From Verrucomicrobiota bacterium (lineage in GTDB: Bacteria > Chlamydiota > Chlamydiia > Chlamydiales > 2-12-FULL-49-11), in assembly GCA_018240105.1 (NCBI GenBank), contig JAFEGE010000063.1, positions 1 to 45,217 on the forward strand: a DNA stretch of 45,217 nucleotides, given 5' to 3'. Under the pieces are notes generated by a model. It worked only from the letters and a program-made list of their open reading frames with translations. It was not told where the DNA came from and searched no databases. The stretch's first letter is position 1; each line of letters starts with the position of its first letter. Positions 1 through 8,160 of the stretch are shown in pieces. Both the position numbers and the translations under genes were made by a program.

Positions 1-76
1 AAATTTGCACCCGCTGCACCTCGCCCTATGTCCCATAGCGGCTCGCTTTAGCGACGATTTCATCTGGTGCAAATTT
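1..76. repeat. Palindromic intergenic stretch at left window edge
   Basis: The 11-base arms AAATTTGCACC (1-11) and GGTGCAAATTT (66-76) are perfect inverted repeats. Between them lie two smaller hairpins: CTATG-TCC-CATAG (about 26-38) and CGCT-TT-AGCG (44-53). It precedes a gene starting at 201. It may continue to the left of the window, so its full extent is unknown. It could be a terminator or attenuator-like RNA structure of an upstream gene, or a member of a dispersed palindromic repeat family. It has no obvious similarity to the two larger palindromic elements in this window. Confidence 0.5.
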
Positions 77-200
77 TAAGTTCTGCTTTTGCCAAAATTC
101 CAATTTTTGAAGTTACTTGGGTATAATTTTTTAGTAGTCATCGCATCAAAATAAATCCCTTTTTTGTATACTGCTTCTATAAATTATTTGGAGCTTCTAA

Positions 201-1634
201 ATGTATTATCCATTCTTCTCTTCTTTATTGCTTATTTTTATTATTCCACTAAGTGCAATCGAATATCCGTATCGATTTGAAGGTGCAGGAGAAGAGTTTC
301 AAAAACAGCAGCTTGATCTTATTTCCTTATTTTTGCCACAAGATCCGATAATTTTAGAAATAGGAGCCTATTGTGGGGCTGAAACTGTTAGCTTAGCAAC
401 AAAATGGCCTTTGGGAACAGTTATTGCTTTTGAACCTAACCCATCAGTTTATCCCAAGTTGATGAGCAGTACTCAGGGTTTTTATAATATAGAGACCTAC
501 AATCTTGCTGCTAGCAATATCACAGGAGAAGCACCTTTTTATATTTGCCATGGCACCCATGGAAAAGACCCCTCTTTTGAGCATGCAAGCTCTTTGCTAC
601 CACCTTCCAATGAAATGAGAGTACATTATGAAGGCCCTGTTATTACCGTTCCTACCACCCTATTAGATACTTGGTGCAAAGAAAACTTGATTCAAAAAGT
701 TGATTTTATGCGTTTAGATCTACAAGGAGCAGAATTACAAGTACTACAAAGCTCGCCTGAAATCTTAAAATCTGTACAAGTAATCTCTCTAGAAACATAT
801 TTTTTCCCTTTTCGTTTGGGAACAACAATGTACAGAGACTTAAGACAATTTCTCGAAGCAGCAGGCTTCAGATTACTTAGCCATTGGTACAGAGAAGGCT
901 TACAAGGACAAGCCATTTTTATAAAAAACGAAGCAATCGACTTCGAACACCACAATTACCAAAAGTGCTATATACCTGATTTACAAGCTTATTTCTTTGT
1001 TGATGATATCCCAGATGGCATCAAGTGGCATTTAAAACAAGGTATCTACTGGGAAAGCGGTATTGGCAATCTTATCAAACAATACGTAAAAGAGGGCACG
1101 CTTGCTTTAGATATCGGAGCTCATATTGGTATTCATACCGTTACAATGTCACGAAAAGTAGGTCCTAAAGGGACTGTCATCGCCTTTGAGCCACAAAAAA
1201 AGATGCTAAAAGAGCAGCTACAAAACTTAAAAGCTAATGGCTGTAAAAATGTTATTTCGACAAGAAAAGCTTTAGGAGAGACCTATAAAAATATAGAAAT
1301 GTGCAAAGCAAACCCCTTTAATGAAGGTGGAACAACTATTGGAGAGGGTGGCGATAAAACAGAAATGATCCCTCTTGATAGCCTACATTTACAAAATATT
1401 TCACTGATCAAAATGGATGTCGAAAGAACCGAGTTGTATGTTTTACAAGGGGCTCGAGAAACACTTCTTCGAAATAAACCGATTATCATTTTTGAAGTTT
1501 TAGCAGGAGATGATTATCTAACTTGTAGCGATGCGGTTCGAAAAGATTTTAAAGAAATTTTTTCTTTTGTAGAGGCTTTGGGTTATAAGGTAGAACTTAT
1601 ATTTGGAAACGACTATCTAGCCACACCGCTATAA
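201..1634 (+). CDS. Exported tandem FkbM-family methyltransferase
   Basis: A 477-residue protein with two consecutive SAM-dependent methyltransferase domains of the FkbM type. The first has the SAM-binding motif EIGAYCGAET near residue 53 and AFEPN near 76. The second repeats this as DIGAHIGIHT near 304 and AFEPQ near 328. Each copy also has the family's C-terminal signature: LDLQGAELQVL near 172, and MDVERTELYVLQGA near 406. Residues 1-19 form a hydrophobic stretch ending SAIEY, which reads as a signal peptide or anchor; this is unusual for a SAM-dependent enzyme. FkbM enzymes O-methylate sugars or small molecules, but the substrate here is unknown. The ATG at 201 is supported by GGAG 6 bases upstream. 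The gene stands alone and converges on greA. Duplication and family are clear; export and substrate are inferences. Confidence 0.85.
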   Translation: MYYPFFSSLLLIFIIPLSAIEYPYRFEGAGEEFQKQQLDLISLFLPQDPIILEIGAYCGAETVSLATKWPLGTVIAFEPNPSVYPKLMSSTQGFYNIETYNLAASNITGEAPFYICHGTHGKDPSFEHASSLLPPSNEMRVHYEGPVITVPTTLLDTWCKENLIQKVDFMRLDLQGAELQVLQSSPEILKSVQVISLETYFFPFRLGTTMYRDLRQFLEAAGFRLLSHWYREGLQGQAIFIKNEAIDFEHHNYQKCYIPDLQAYFFVDDIPDGIKWHLKQGIYWESGIGNLIKQYVKEGTLALDIGAHIGIHTVTMSRKVGPKGTVIAFEPQKKMLKEQLQNLKANGCKNVISTRKALGETYKNIEMCKANPFNEGGTTIGEGGDKTEMIPLDSLHLQNISLIKMDVERTELYVLQGARETLLRNKPIIIFEVLAGDDYLTCSDAVRKDFKEIFSFVEALGYKVELIFGNDYLATPL

Positions 1635-1759
1635 ATCGAGCAAAGGAAGAATTCATATGCCCTTTTTGAAAGGCATACCAAAAGATGCTCAAAAATTAAG
1701 GCTTTGGCAAAAACCAATTTTTAAACATCCCTGCATATAGATATAACTCTTTCTACCTA

Positions 1760-3910
1760 TTAAAGATAGCTCTCAATGGCGGTCACTTCCCATGGCTCAT
1801 TATGGACAGTGACAGTAGCACCCTTCATTTGGCCAAGCAGGCTTTGAGCAAGCTTGGATTGGAAGGAGAGCACATTACGGTCGGGGTCTGCATCCCAGGG
1901 GCCTAGAAGTGTGTAGGTGGTGGTCTCACCTTTGGGGTTTTTTAAAGAGACAACGGTACCAACGCTTATTTGATTGGTATCGATATCAACTTTTGTTAGA
2001 ACGCGCATCCCTTTGATTTGATCTGAGAGGAAGCGAAGCTCGCCTTGCAGGCGAGAGCGTTTTTCTAGAGCAAATTTGTACTCACTGTTTTCGCGAAGGT
2101 CGCCGTGTGAGCGAGCAATTTCAATCTCTTTGGCATTTTCAACAGTCTCAATTGTTGCAATCTGCTCGATACGCGCTTTAATCTTCTGATAGCCTTCTTG
2201 GGTTGTCCAAACAATCTCCTCTTCCGGCTCTTCGCCCCCTTTTTTACGGAGAGAGGCAAGAGAGGGGTGCACTACTTCTGCTAAAGAATGGAGAATTTTG
2301 ATGTCGTGGTCTGAGAGACTCTGACACTTTGTAGAGAGAAGAAGCACTTCTTTAACAACTTCGAGGCTAGCTCCCTGGAAGATCCGTCGAAGGTTAGCAA
2401 ATCGACCGGTAGTCAAGAATTGGAGCATCTTCTTAACGAGATCTCTCTCTTCAGCATCTCCTTCAATCTTATAGAGGAGGGTGAAAAACGCCTCTAAACA
2501 GCGGTTCCAGCCCTCTTGGTCGGCATAAGGATACTTCGTATGGGCCATGACCTTTTGAAAATACCAGACAAAAGTTGCAGGAGAAAGGGTCGGTTTATCG
2601 ATAAGCTCTTCTATCTTAGCCGCAACAATAGCCTCTTTTTTATCTTCAAGAAGAGCCTCTAAGATATAGTCTCTTAATGTATTCTGATCGATATTGTATA
2701 AAAGTGAGACGTAGATCGTAGCCCAATCGCTTCTTGCCTTTCTAAGCTCTACTAAGAGACGCTTTTTGTAAGCAAGAATATGAATCTGACTCATAATCCG
2801 CTCGACATCGGTTAGCTTTGCTACGAGATCTGTAAGATTTTTTGCCTTTTCATGGCCTAAATCCTGCAGGGTAAAGAGAAGCTGTAGCTCTTGGCTTGCT
2901 GTAATCTCTGTATGCGAGAGGACATCAGTAAGCTGTTTTTTGAGAAAGGTTTTAAACTCTTCGTTTTTGATAGACTGTGGAAAGTCGCGTAAGAAGGAGT
3001 AGATCATCTCGATTAAGGTCGCAACATCAGGCTGTGAGCGAAGGGCCTCTTCTAAACGTTCCTCATGTGAGACTTCGGCTTTTCGAAGAACAAAGTTATC
3101 TTTTAAACTCTCCGGTACTTGGATGAAAGTATCTTTTTTGAGCTTCATCCGTGTCATCTGCCACCAGCGCGCCCAATCTTTTTCTGGAATGATGAGGTCG
3201 CAGATCTCATCCTTGATCTCTTGGGCTGTTTTAGGGCCGAGATCGCGTAAGATCATACGAACCGTCTCTACAGGATTTTCTTTGGCAAAGGTTTCAAAGC
3301 TATCTGGATCACCAAAGCGTCTTGCTAAGAAGTGGTCTTTTGGAATCACAAGAAGCGTTTTAAAGGCATTAAAGAAGCTAAGCTCTTTTTGACCGGCAAC
3401 ATAATCAAACTCTAGCGTAATCTGTTCACGGAGCATAGAGACATCAACAACCTCTCCAACCCCCCAGCCGCCTGTATGAAGAAAGAAATTCCCCTTCTTC
3501 ATGTGGGTTAAAATTTCAAAATTTGTAAGAGCATTTTGGAAAGAGACCCTTTCTCTTAAACCGACAAGACGCATCTTTTGTTGGAATTGCGGATCATCTG
3601 TATAGCGCGCTGTAAGGTAATTCCAAGCAAACTCGGCGAGATCTTTGTCGTTCGTCGTTTGTAAGTCAAAAATTAACTTTACAATCTCATGCTTCGTGGG
3701 CGTGTTTGGTAGTCCTTCCCATAATAGAAGAGCCTCTTGGGCGTAAGGGCCAAAGGTGTCGCGAAAGGAAGAGCCCTTGATCTCTTTTAAGATTAGATGA
3801 AACTCTTCAGCATCGACTTCATCGCTAAGGCAGTACTCTTGCCAAAGGCTTAAGACCTGAGGCAGATTATTTGTCGCGAGATGATTGTGAAATTGCTTCA
3901 GATACTCCAT
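1760..3910 (-). CDS. greA: Transcription elongation factor GreA, long chlamydial form
   Basis: A 716-residue protein whose last ~150 residues are a complete GreA/GreB module. It has an N-terminal coiled-coil hairpin and the tip motif GDLRENSEYKFA (acidic D604 and E607 equivalents), followed by the FKBP-like C-terminal domain ending EVTAIESYL. GreA binds the secondary channel of RNA polymerase and stimulates cleavage of backtracked RNA. Ordinary GreA is about 160 residues. The ~560-residue helical N-terminal extension matches the long GreA of Chlamydia as I remember it, and is a useful lineage marker. The role of the extension is unknown; helix-rich repeats suggest a protein-interaction scaffold. 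The ATG is preceded by AAGGGG 9 bases upstream. The gene is divergent from thyX, with about 150 bases between them. Confidence 0.93.
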   Translation of the reverse strand: MEYLKQFHNHLATNNLPQVLSLWQEYCLSDEVDAEEFHLILKEIKGSSFRDTFGPYAQEALLLWEGLPNTPTKHEIVKLIFDLQTTNDKDLAEFAWNYLTARYTDDPQFQQKMRLVGLRERVSFQNALTNFEILTHMKKGNFFLHTGGWGVGEVVDVSMLREQITLEFDYVAGQKELSFFNAFKTLLVIPKDHFLARRFGDPDSFETFAKENPVETVRMILRDLGPKTAQEIKDEICDLIIPEKDWARWWQMTRMKLKKDTFIQVPESLKDNFVLRKAEVSHEERLEEALRSQPDVATLIEMIYSFLRDFPQSIKNEEFKTFLKKQLTDVLSHTEITASQELQLLFTLQDLGHEKAKNLTDLVAKLTDVERIMSQIHILAYKKRLLVELRKARSDWATIYVSLLYNIDQNTLRDYILEALLEDKKEAIVAAKIEELIDKPTLSPATFVWYFQKVMAHTKYPYADQEGWNRCLEAFFTLLYKIEGDAEERDLVKKMLQFLTTGRFANLRRIFQGASLEVVKEVLLLSTKCQSLSDHDIKILHSLAEVVHPSLASLRKKGGEEPEEEIVWTTQEGYQKIKARIEQIATIETVENAKEIEIARSHGDLRENSEYKFALEKRSRLQGELRFLSDQIKGMRVLTKVDIDTNQISVGTVVSLKNPKGETTTYTLLGPWDADPDRNVLSFQSKLAQSLLGQMKGATVTVHNEPWEVTAIESYL

Positions 3911-3996
3911 GTGTAAGAACCCCTTTGGCGAGAATTACATGCAGTATATAGCGTCCTTTCTTATTCTGCAAGCCTTGGCTTTCTTTCTAAAACGAG

Positions 3997-4026
3997 TTGA
4001 CGAGGCAGTGTAGAGTGCGTTAAACT
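3997..4026 (+). promoter_or_regulatory. Candidate sigma-70 promoter for thyX-tyrP
   Basis: TTGACG (3997-4002) and TAAACT (4021-4026) are separated by 18 bases and lie about 38 bases before the thyX start codon, in the intergenic region divergent from greA. This is a match by eye to the -35/-10 consensus only. Confidence 0.45.
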
Positions 4027-4063
4027 AACAGGTTTAGCGAAAACGGAAGCAAAAGAGGCCCCC

Positions 4064-5692
4064 ATGTTTCAAGATTACGAAGAGTTTACCGATGAACAAA
4101 AAGAGCGTCTCTCTCGCTACGTGACAAGCACTTCGAGCCACGTCTTTGCCTTAAAAAATCTTCCAGAGGTCATTAAAGGAGCTCTTTTTTCTAGATATTC
4201 ACGCTCCGGACTCGGTCTTCGCTCTCTTCTTCTTAAAGAATTTATTACCAATGAAGAGACCTGCTTCGATGAAATTACTGGTAATAAAGGGGAGAGTCCT
4301 AAAGAAGAACAAACCGCCGCCATTAAAAAAGCGCAAGCCTTCTATGATAGAATTCTAGATGGTTACGGCGATGACTCTATTGGAGAACTTGGTGGTGCTC
4401 ACCTTGCGATAGAAAATATCTCTATGCTTGCCGCTAAGACGATTGAATCTTCCCGTATCGGTGGCTCTCCTTTGGAAAAATCGACACGCTACATCTATTT
4501 TGACCAAAAGCATCAGGGCGAGTATCTCTTTTTGCGCGAGCCTGTTTTGATGACCTCTGCCTTTAGAGAAGAGTATGTGGAGACTTGTAACCACCTCTTT
4601 GATACCTATAGCCGCCTAATTCCCCCAATGACAGAACTTATGGAAAAGAAATTTCCAAAAGAGCCAGAGGTTTCAAAAACGGCTTATACAGCAGCTCTTA
4701 GAGCTAAAGTTCTCGACTGCTTGCGAGGGCTTTTACCAGCTAGCACCCTCACGAACATGGGTCTTTTTGGTAATGGCCGCTTTTTTGAGGTCTTACTACA
4801 AAAGCTCCAGAGCCACAATCTAACAGAGATACAAGATATCGGTAGAAGAGGCTTTCGCGAGCTATCTAAGGTGATCCCCTCCTTTATTAGAAGAGCTGAG
4901 GCAGGCCATAGACATTTTAAAGCCTTCCAAACCTTCCAAGAAGAGATCGATCGCGAAGTCAAGGGGCTCGCCTCTCAGTACGCCCCGACCCCCACATTTA
5001 ATAAACCAGGGGTCCAGTTAATAGATTATGATAGAGATGGCCTCTATAAAGTTGCGGCTGCTCTTCTATTCCCACACACAAAGGCGCCTCTTTTAGAGAT
5101 ACAAAACCACCTCAAAAAGATTCCTGTAGAAGGCTTTGAGCAAATTCTTGATGCCGCCGCCTGCGCCCGTGAAAATAGACGCCATAAGTCACCAAGAGCC
5201 TTAGAACAAGCCTTCTTTACCTACGAGATTGTAGCTGATTTTGGCATCTATAGAGACTTACAAAGACACCGTATGCTGACAGAGCGCCGCCAACTCTTAA
5301 CATGCGACCTTGGTTACTTTATACCCGATGAGATCTTAGATACTCCCATGGAAAAACCTTACAGAGAAGCCATGGACAGAGCAAAAGAGGCCTACGACAG
5401 AATGGCAAAAGACCTTCCAGAAGAGGCTCAGTATGTTATCCCTATGGCCTACAACGTCCAGTGGTACTTCCATGTCAATCTCCGTGCGCTTCAATGGCTT
5501 TGCGAATTGCGCTCTAGCCCACAAGGCCACCCAGCCTACCGCCTCGTTGCTCAAACCATGGCCCACTTAGCTTTCCATGCTCTACCAGAATCTAAACGCT
5601 TCTTTAAATTCGTTGATTTTGAAGGGTATGAATTAGGAAGACTTGACCAAGAGCTCCGCAAAGAGATGAAGGTAAAGGACTTTGTTATCTAA
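4064..5692 (+). CDS. thyX: Flavin-dependent thymidylate synthase, double-domain (ThyX)
   Basis: A 542-residue protein, about twice the length of a typical ThyX, which makes dTMP from dUMP using FAD and methylene-THF. Two ThyX-like halves can be seen. The first carries RIGGSPLEKSTRY (131-143) and RGLLPAST (221-228). The second carries LQRHRMLTERRQ (399-410) and a late LRALQWLCELRSS helix. The canonical motif RHRxxSxNExSxRY is divided between them: the first half keeps S...EKSTRY but not RHR, and the second keeps RHR but loses the serine-rich tail. A long ThyX of this type is known in chlamydiae, which use it instead of ThyA. The stop codon abuts the ATG of the following tyrP (TAAATG), so the two are probably co-translated. 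There is no thyA in the window. Confidence 0.85.
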   Translation: MFQDYEEFTDEQKERLSRYVTSTSSHVFALKNLPEVIKGALFSRYSRSGLGLRSLLLKEFITNEETCFDEITGNKGESPKEEQTAAIKKAQAFYDRILDGYGDDSIGELGGAHLAIENISMLAAKTIESSRIGGSPLEKSTRYIYFDQKHQGEYLFLREPVLMTSAFREEYVETCNHLFDTYSRLIPPMTELMEKKFPKEPEVSKTAYTAALRAKVLDCLRGLLPASTLTNMGLFGNGRFFEVLLQKLQSHNLTEIQDIGRRGFRELSKVIPSFIRRAEAGHRHFKAFQTFQEEIDREVKGLASQYAPTPTFNKPGVQLIDYDRDGLYKVAAALLFPHTKAPLLEIQNHLKKIPVEGFEQILDAAACARENRRHKSPRALEQAFFTYEIVADFGIYRDLQRHRMLTERRQLLTCDLGYFIPDEILDTPMEKPYREAMDRAKEAYDRMAKDLPEEAQYVIPMAYNVQWYFHVNLRALQWLCELRSSPQGHPAYRLVAQTMAHLAFHALPESKRFFKFVDFEGYELGRLDQELRKEMKVKDFVI

Positions 5693-6913
5693 ATGAGAGA
5701 ATCTACCGCTCTAAACAGTAAGCAAGGCAGTGTTTTAGGCGGTATACTTCTCATCGCTGGAAGCTGCATCGGCGCAGGCATGCTGGGCCTTCCTATTTTA
5801 ACAGGAATTGCTGGCTTTTTTCCCTCTCTAGTTATGCTCTTAATCGCCGCCTTCTTTATGACCACAACGGCCCTTCTGCTTGTTGAAGTGACACAAAGAT
5901 ATAGTGAAAAAGCAAACTACCTTACTATGATGGAAAAGACCCTGGGCCCTATCGGTAAAATTCTTTGCTGGCTCTTTTACCTCTTTGTCTTTTATGCGCT
6001 TCTTATCGCCTATATAGCCGCTAGCGGTAACCACGTCTCTTCTTTACTGCCTCTTCCCGCCTCTATGGGAAGCCTCTTTTTTGTCCTTCTCTTCGGGGGT
6101 GTCGTCTTCTTTGGCACCCATTTTGTCGACATGACAAATAGAGCCTTAATGGTTGGCAAAATTGCCGCCTACCTTGTCGTCTTAACTTTAGGATTTATCT
6201 ATATAGATCCAAAGCTCCTTATGCATAGTGACCCCAAATACACCCTTCTCTCCTTTCCCATCCTCATCATCTCTTTTGGCTTTCATAACATGATTCCCGT
6301 CCTCTCGGACTATTTAGGACGAGATGTAAAGCGGATGAAGCAAGCCATTTTAGGGGGCGCCTCCTTTACCTTTCTTATCTATCTCTTTTGGCAGATTGTG
6401 GCCCTTGGCACCCTTCCTTTAGAGGGGGCTTACGGCATTTTAGCGAGCTACAAAACCGGTATAGATGCCGCACAAGCGCTAAGCGCTCTACACACCTCAA
6501 GCATCGGTATCTTTGCAACTCTACTTGCCTTCTTTGCGATTTTAACCTCTTTTCTAGCGCAGACCTTAAGCCTTGTGCATTTCCTAGCCGATGGCTTAAA
6601 AGTACGCTCAGGTAAAAAAGAAAATCTCCTACTTCTTCTCCTTACTCTAATGCCCCCTCTCTTCTTTGCTATTGTCAATCCTACCATCTTCTATGCCGCC
6701 CTTAACTTTGCCGGCGGCTTTTGTGCTGTGGTTCTCTTTGGTCTTCTCCCTGTCCTTATGGTTTGGAAGGAGCGTAAAACTAAAGAGGCGACAGAGTATA
6801 TCGTCTCCGGGGGAACCCCTCTTCTCATGGCTATCTTAGCCATCGCTCTATTTGTCCTTTTCTACCAAACAACACAGATGTCGGGTCTATCTATTTTCCC
6901 AACAGTAAAATAA
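5693..6913 (+). CDS. tyrP: Aromatic amino-acid permease, TyrP type (copy 1)
   Basis: A 406-residue, very hydrophobic protein of the hydroxy/aromatic amino-acid permease (HAAAP) family, with about 11 membrane segments. The N-terminal signature GGILLIAGSCIGAGMLGLP (residues 15-33) forms the first broken transmembrane helix. FPILIISFGFHNMIP near 195-209 and the FFAILTSFLAQTLSLVHF stretch near 280-300 are also typical of TyrP. Members import tyrosine, tryptophan or related amino acids by proton symport; the exact substrate cannot be read from sequence. It starts directly at the thyX stop with no gap, indicating translational coupling. It is homologous to the second copy at 13861-15078, which has the same first-helix motif but is otherwise clearly diverged, so the duplication is old. 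Confidence 0.9.
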   Translation: MRESTALNSKQGSVLGGILLIAGSCIGAGMLGLPILTGIAGFFPSLVMLLIAAFFMTTTALLLVEVTQRYSEKANYLTMMEKTLGPIGKILCWLFYLFVFYALLIAYIAASGNHVSSLLPLPASMGSLFFVLLFGGVVFFGTHFVDMTNRALMVGKIAAYLVVLTLGFIYIDPKLLMHSDPKYTLLSFPILIISFGFHNMIPVLSDYLGRDVKRMKQAILGGASFTFLIYLFWQIVALGTLPLEGAYGILASYKTGIDAAQALSALHTSSIGIFATLLAFFAILTSFLAQTLSLVHFLADGLKVRSGKKENLLLLLLTLMPPLFFAIVNPTIFYAALNFAGGFCAVVLFGLLPVLMVWKERKTKEATEYIVSGGTPLLMAILAIALFVLFYQTTQMSGLSIFPTVK

Positions 6914-6967
6914 TTAATTCGCATTTGTGATATCCTCATAATAAATAAAAATAAAATGTATTTATTT

Positions 6968-7870
6968 ATGGATATTAAGATTAAAAGCATCTCTCTTAAG
7001 CAAAAAAGTCGCCTTGGTATTTTTAACAAGGTCTCTCATGTAACCTTTAAGATAGAAGGTGAAGGGGTTAATGCAGCTTCAAAGGTGCAAGTATTTGCAC
7101 TAGAGGACAAAGATGATCAGCGTAATAGAAAAAATGAACTAAGCGTTGTTATGTCGCAAACCACCTCTCTAGAGACCCTTAAGAAAAACGATGCTATAGA
7201 AGTTTCCCTCTCTCTTCCACAAAAAAAGATCTACGCTCTACAGTTTGTTCTCACCTCTAAAAATATAGAAACGAGCTACTTCTACTATCCATACCTACAA
7301 AATATAAACCTCTTTTCAACAGAGATTACCTCCACATTTTTGCACAACTCCCCCTTCGTAAAGCTTCACACAAAAGCTCTCGTAGGAAGGCTAGAGGGTA
7401 GAAGCTTAAAAAGAGAGGTCCCTCTTGTCTGCTTAAAGGAAGAGGATGGTATTTTAATCAGACTGACAAACCCAAGCGATTTAGAACACGCCCTTATCAC
7501 CGGAGAAAACGCCACTGTAGAAATCATTTTGCCGAACTTACAACTACCTCTCATCGAAGAGGTCACCTTTAATCTTTTCTCAGATAAAGTCGCCTTTTCT
7601 ATTACAGGAAGAGATATTGCAGATAGCGATCACCTTAAGATCTCTTACGGCACAAGCCCCCAATTAGATATGCGCTGGGATAAAATTAATCCCCCCTTCT
7701 CACAAACCACAAAGCAGGTAGTCCTGCCCCTACCCGGCAATACCTTGCCAACCTTTTCGATTATCCCCCATAGAGACCGCGATATCACAGCTCTCACAAA
7801 CATCTATACACTAGAGCGGCCCAGCCAATCGCATCTCTATCTCGACTACGAAGGCCCAAAAGCTGACTAA
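6968..7870 (+). CDS. Hypothetical protein of ~300 residues
   Basis: I do not recognise this protein. From the second methionine it is 300 residues, mostly alternating polar/hydrophobic stretches that read as beta-strands, with no signal peptide, membrane segment or cysteine cluster. Stretches such as VSHVTFKIEGEGVNAASKVQVFAL and the later VTFNLFSDKVAFSITGRDI look like Ig-like or beta-sandwich strands. An ATG at 6956 in the same frame (MYLFMDIK) is possible; neither start has a good Shine-Dalgarno. It follows the thyX-tyrP pair by about 50 bases of AT-rich DNA, so it may have its own promoter, and it converges on the small membrane protein gene at 7883. A cytoplasmic or secreted chlamydia-specific protein are both possible. 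Confidence 0.7.
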   Translation: MDIKIKSISLKQKSRLGIFNKVSHVTFKIEGEGVNAASKVQVFALEDKDDQRNRKNELSVVMSQTTSLETLKKNDAIEVSLSLPQKKIYALQFVLTSKNIETSYFYYPYLQNINLFSTEITSTFLHNSPFVKLHTKALVGRLEGRSLKREVPLVCLKEEDGILIRLTNPSDLEHALITGENATVEIILPNLQLPLIEEVTFNLFSDKVAFSITGRDIADSDHLKISYGTSPQLDMRWDKINPPFSQTTKQVVLPLPGNTLPTFSIIPHRDRDITALTNIYTLERPSQSHLYLDYEGPKAD

Positions 7871-7882
7871 TCAAAAAAGAGA

Positions 7883-8149
7883 TTAAGATTTCATATACTG
7901 CAATAAAGCAGATATGCCTTGTGATGAAACCCAAAGAGCACAAAGCATTAAAAAAGCCCACTGGTGCGGTTTGAAGTAGATCTTAACTAAACACCAAAGG
8001 GCAATCGTAATTCCGAGCAGGCCTTCCACGAGGAGGTTTCCCCAGAAGGCAATTAAGATAAGAAAAACGACAACGGCAGCGGCTCTCTCAATCTTTCCTT
8101 CGAAGCGCGACCATTTAGAAAAATCTTCTCTTTTGATTTTATAATTCAT
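7883..8149 (-). CDS. Small two-helix membrane protein
   Basis: An 88-residue hypothetical protein. A basic N-terminus (MNYKIKREDFSKWSRFEGKIER) is followed by two hydrophobic segments, about residues 22-52 and 64-84. This fits a small inner-membrane protein with a cytoplasmic N-terminus. AAAGGA lies about 7 bases before the ATG. The start is only 11 bases after the stop of the ATPase gene at 8161-9585, so the two are likely co-transcribed. No family was recognised. Confidence 0.65.
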   Translation of the reverse strand: MNYKIKREDFSKWSRFEGKIERAAAVVVFLILIAFWGNLLVEGLLGITIALWCLVKIYFKPHQWAFLMLCALWVSSQGISALLQYMKS

Positions 8150-8160
8150 TTTAGATCCTT

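Noticed and set aside
1656..1677. Hairpin TATGCC...GGCATA between the FkbM gene and greA
   Set aside because: Only six clean base pairs with an AT loop and no following T-run; too weak to call a terminator.
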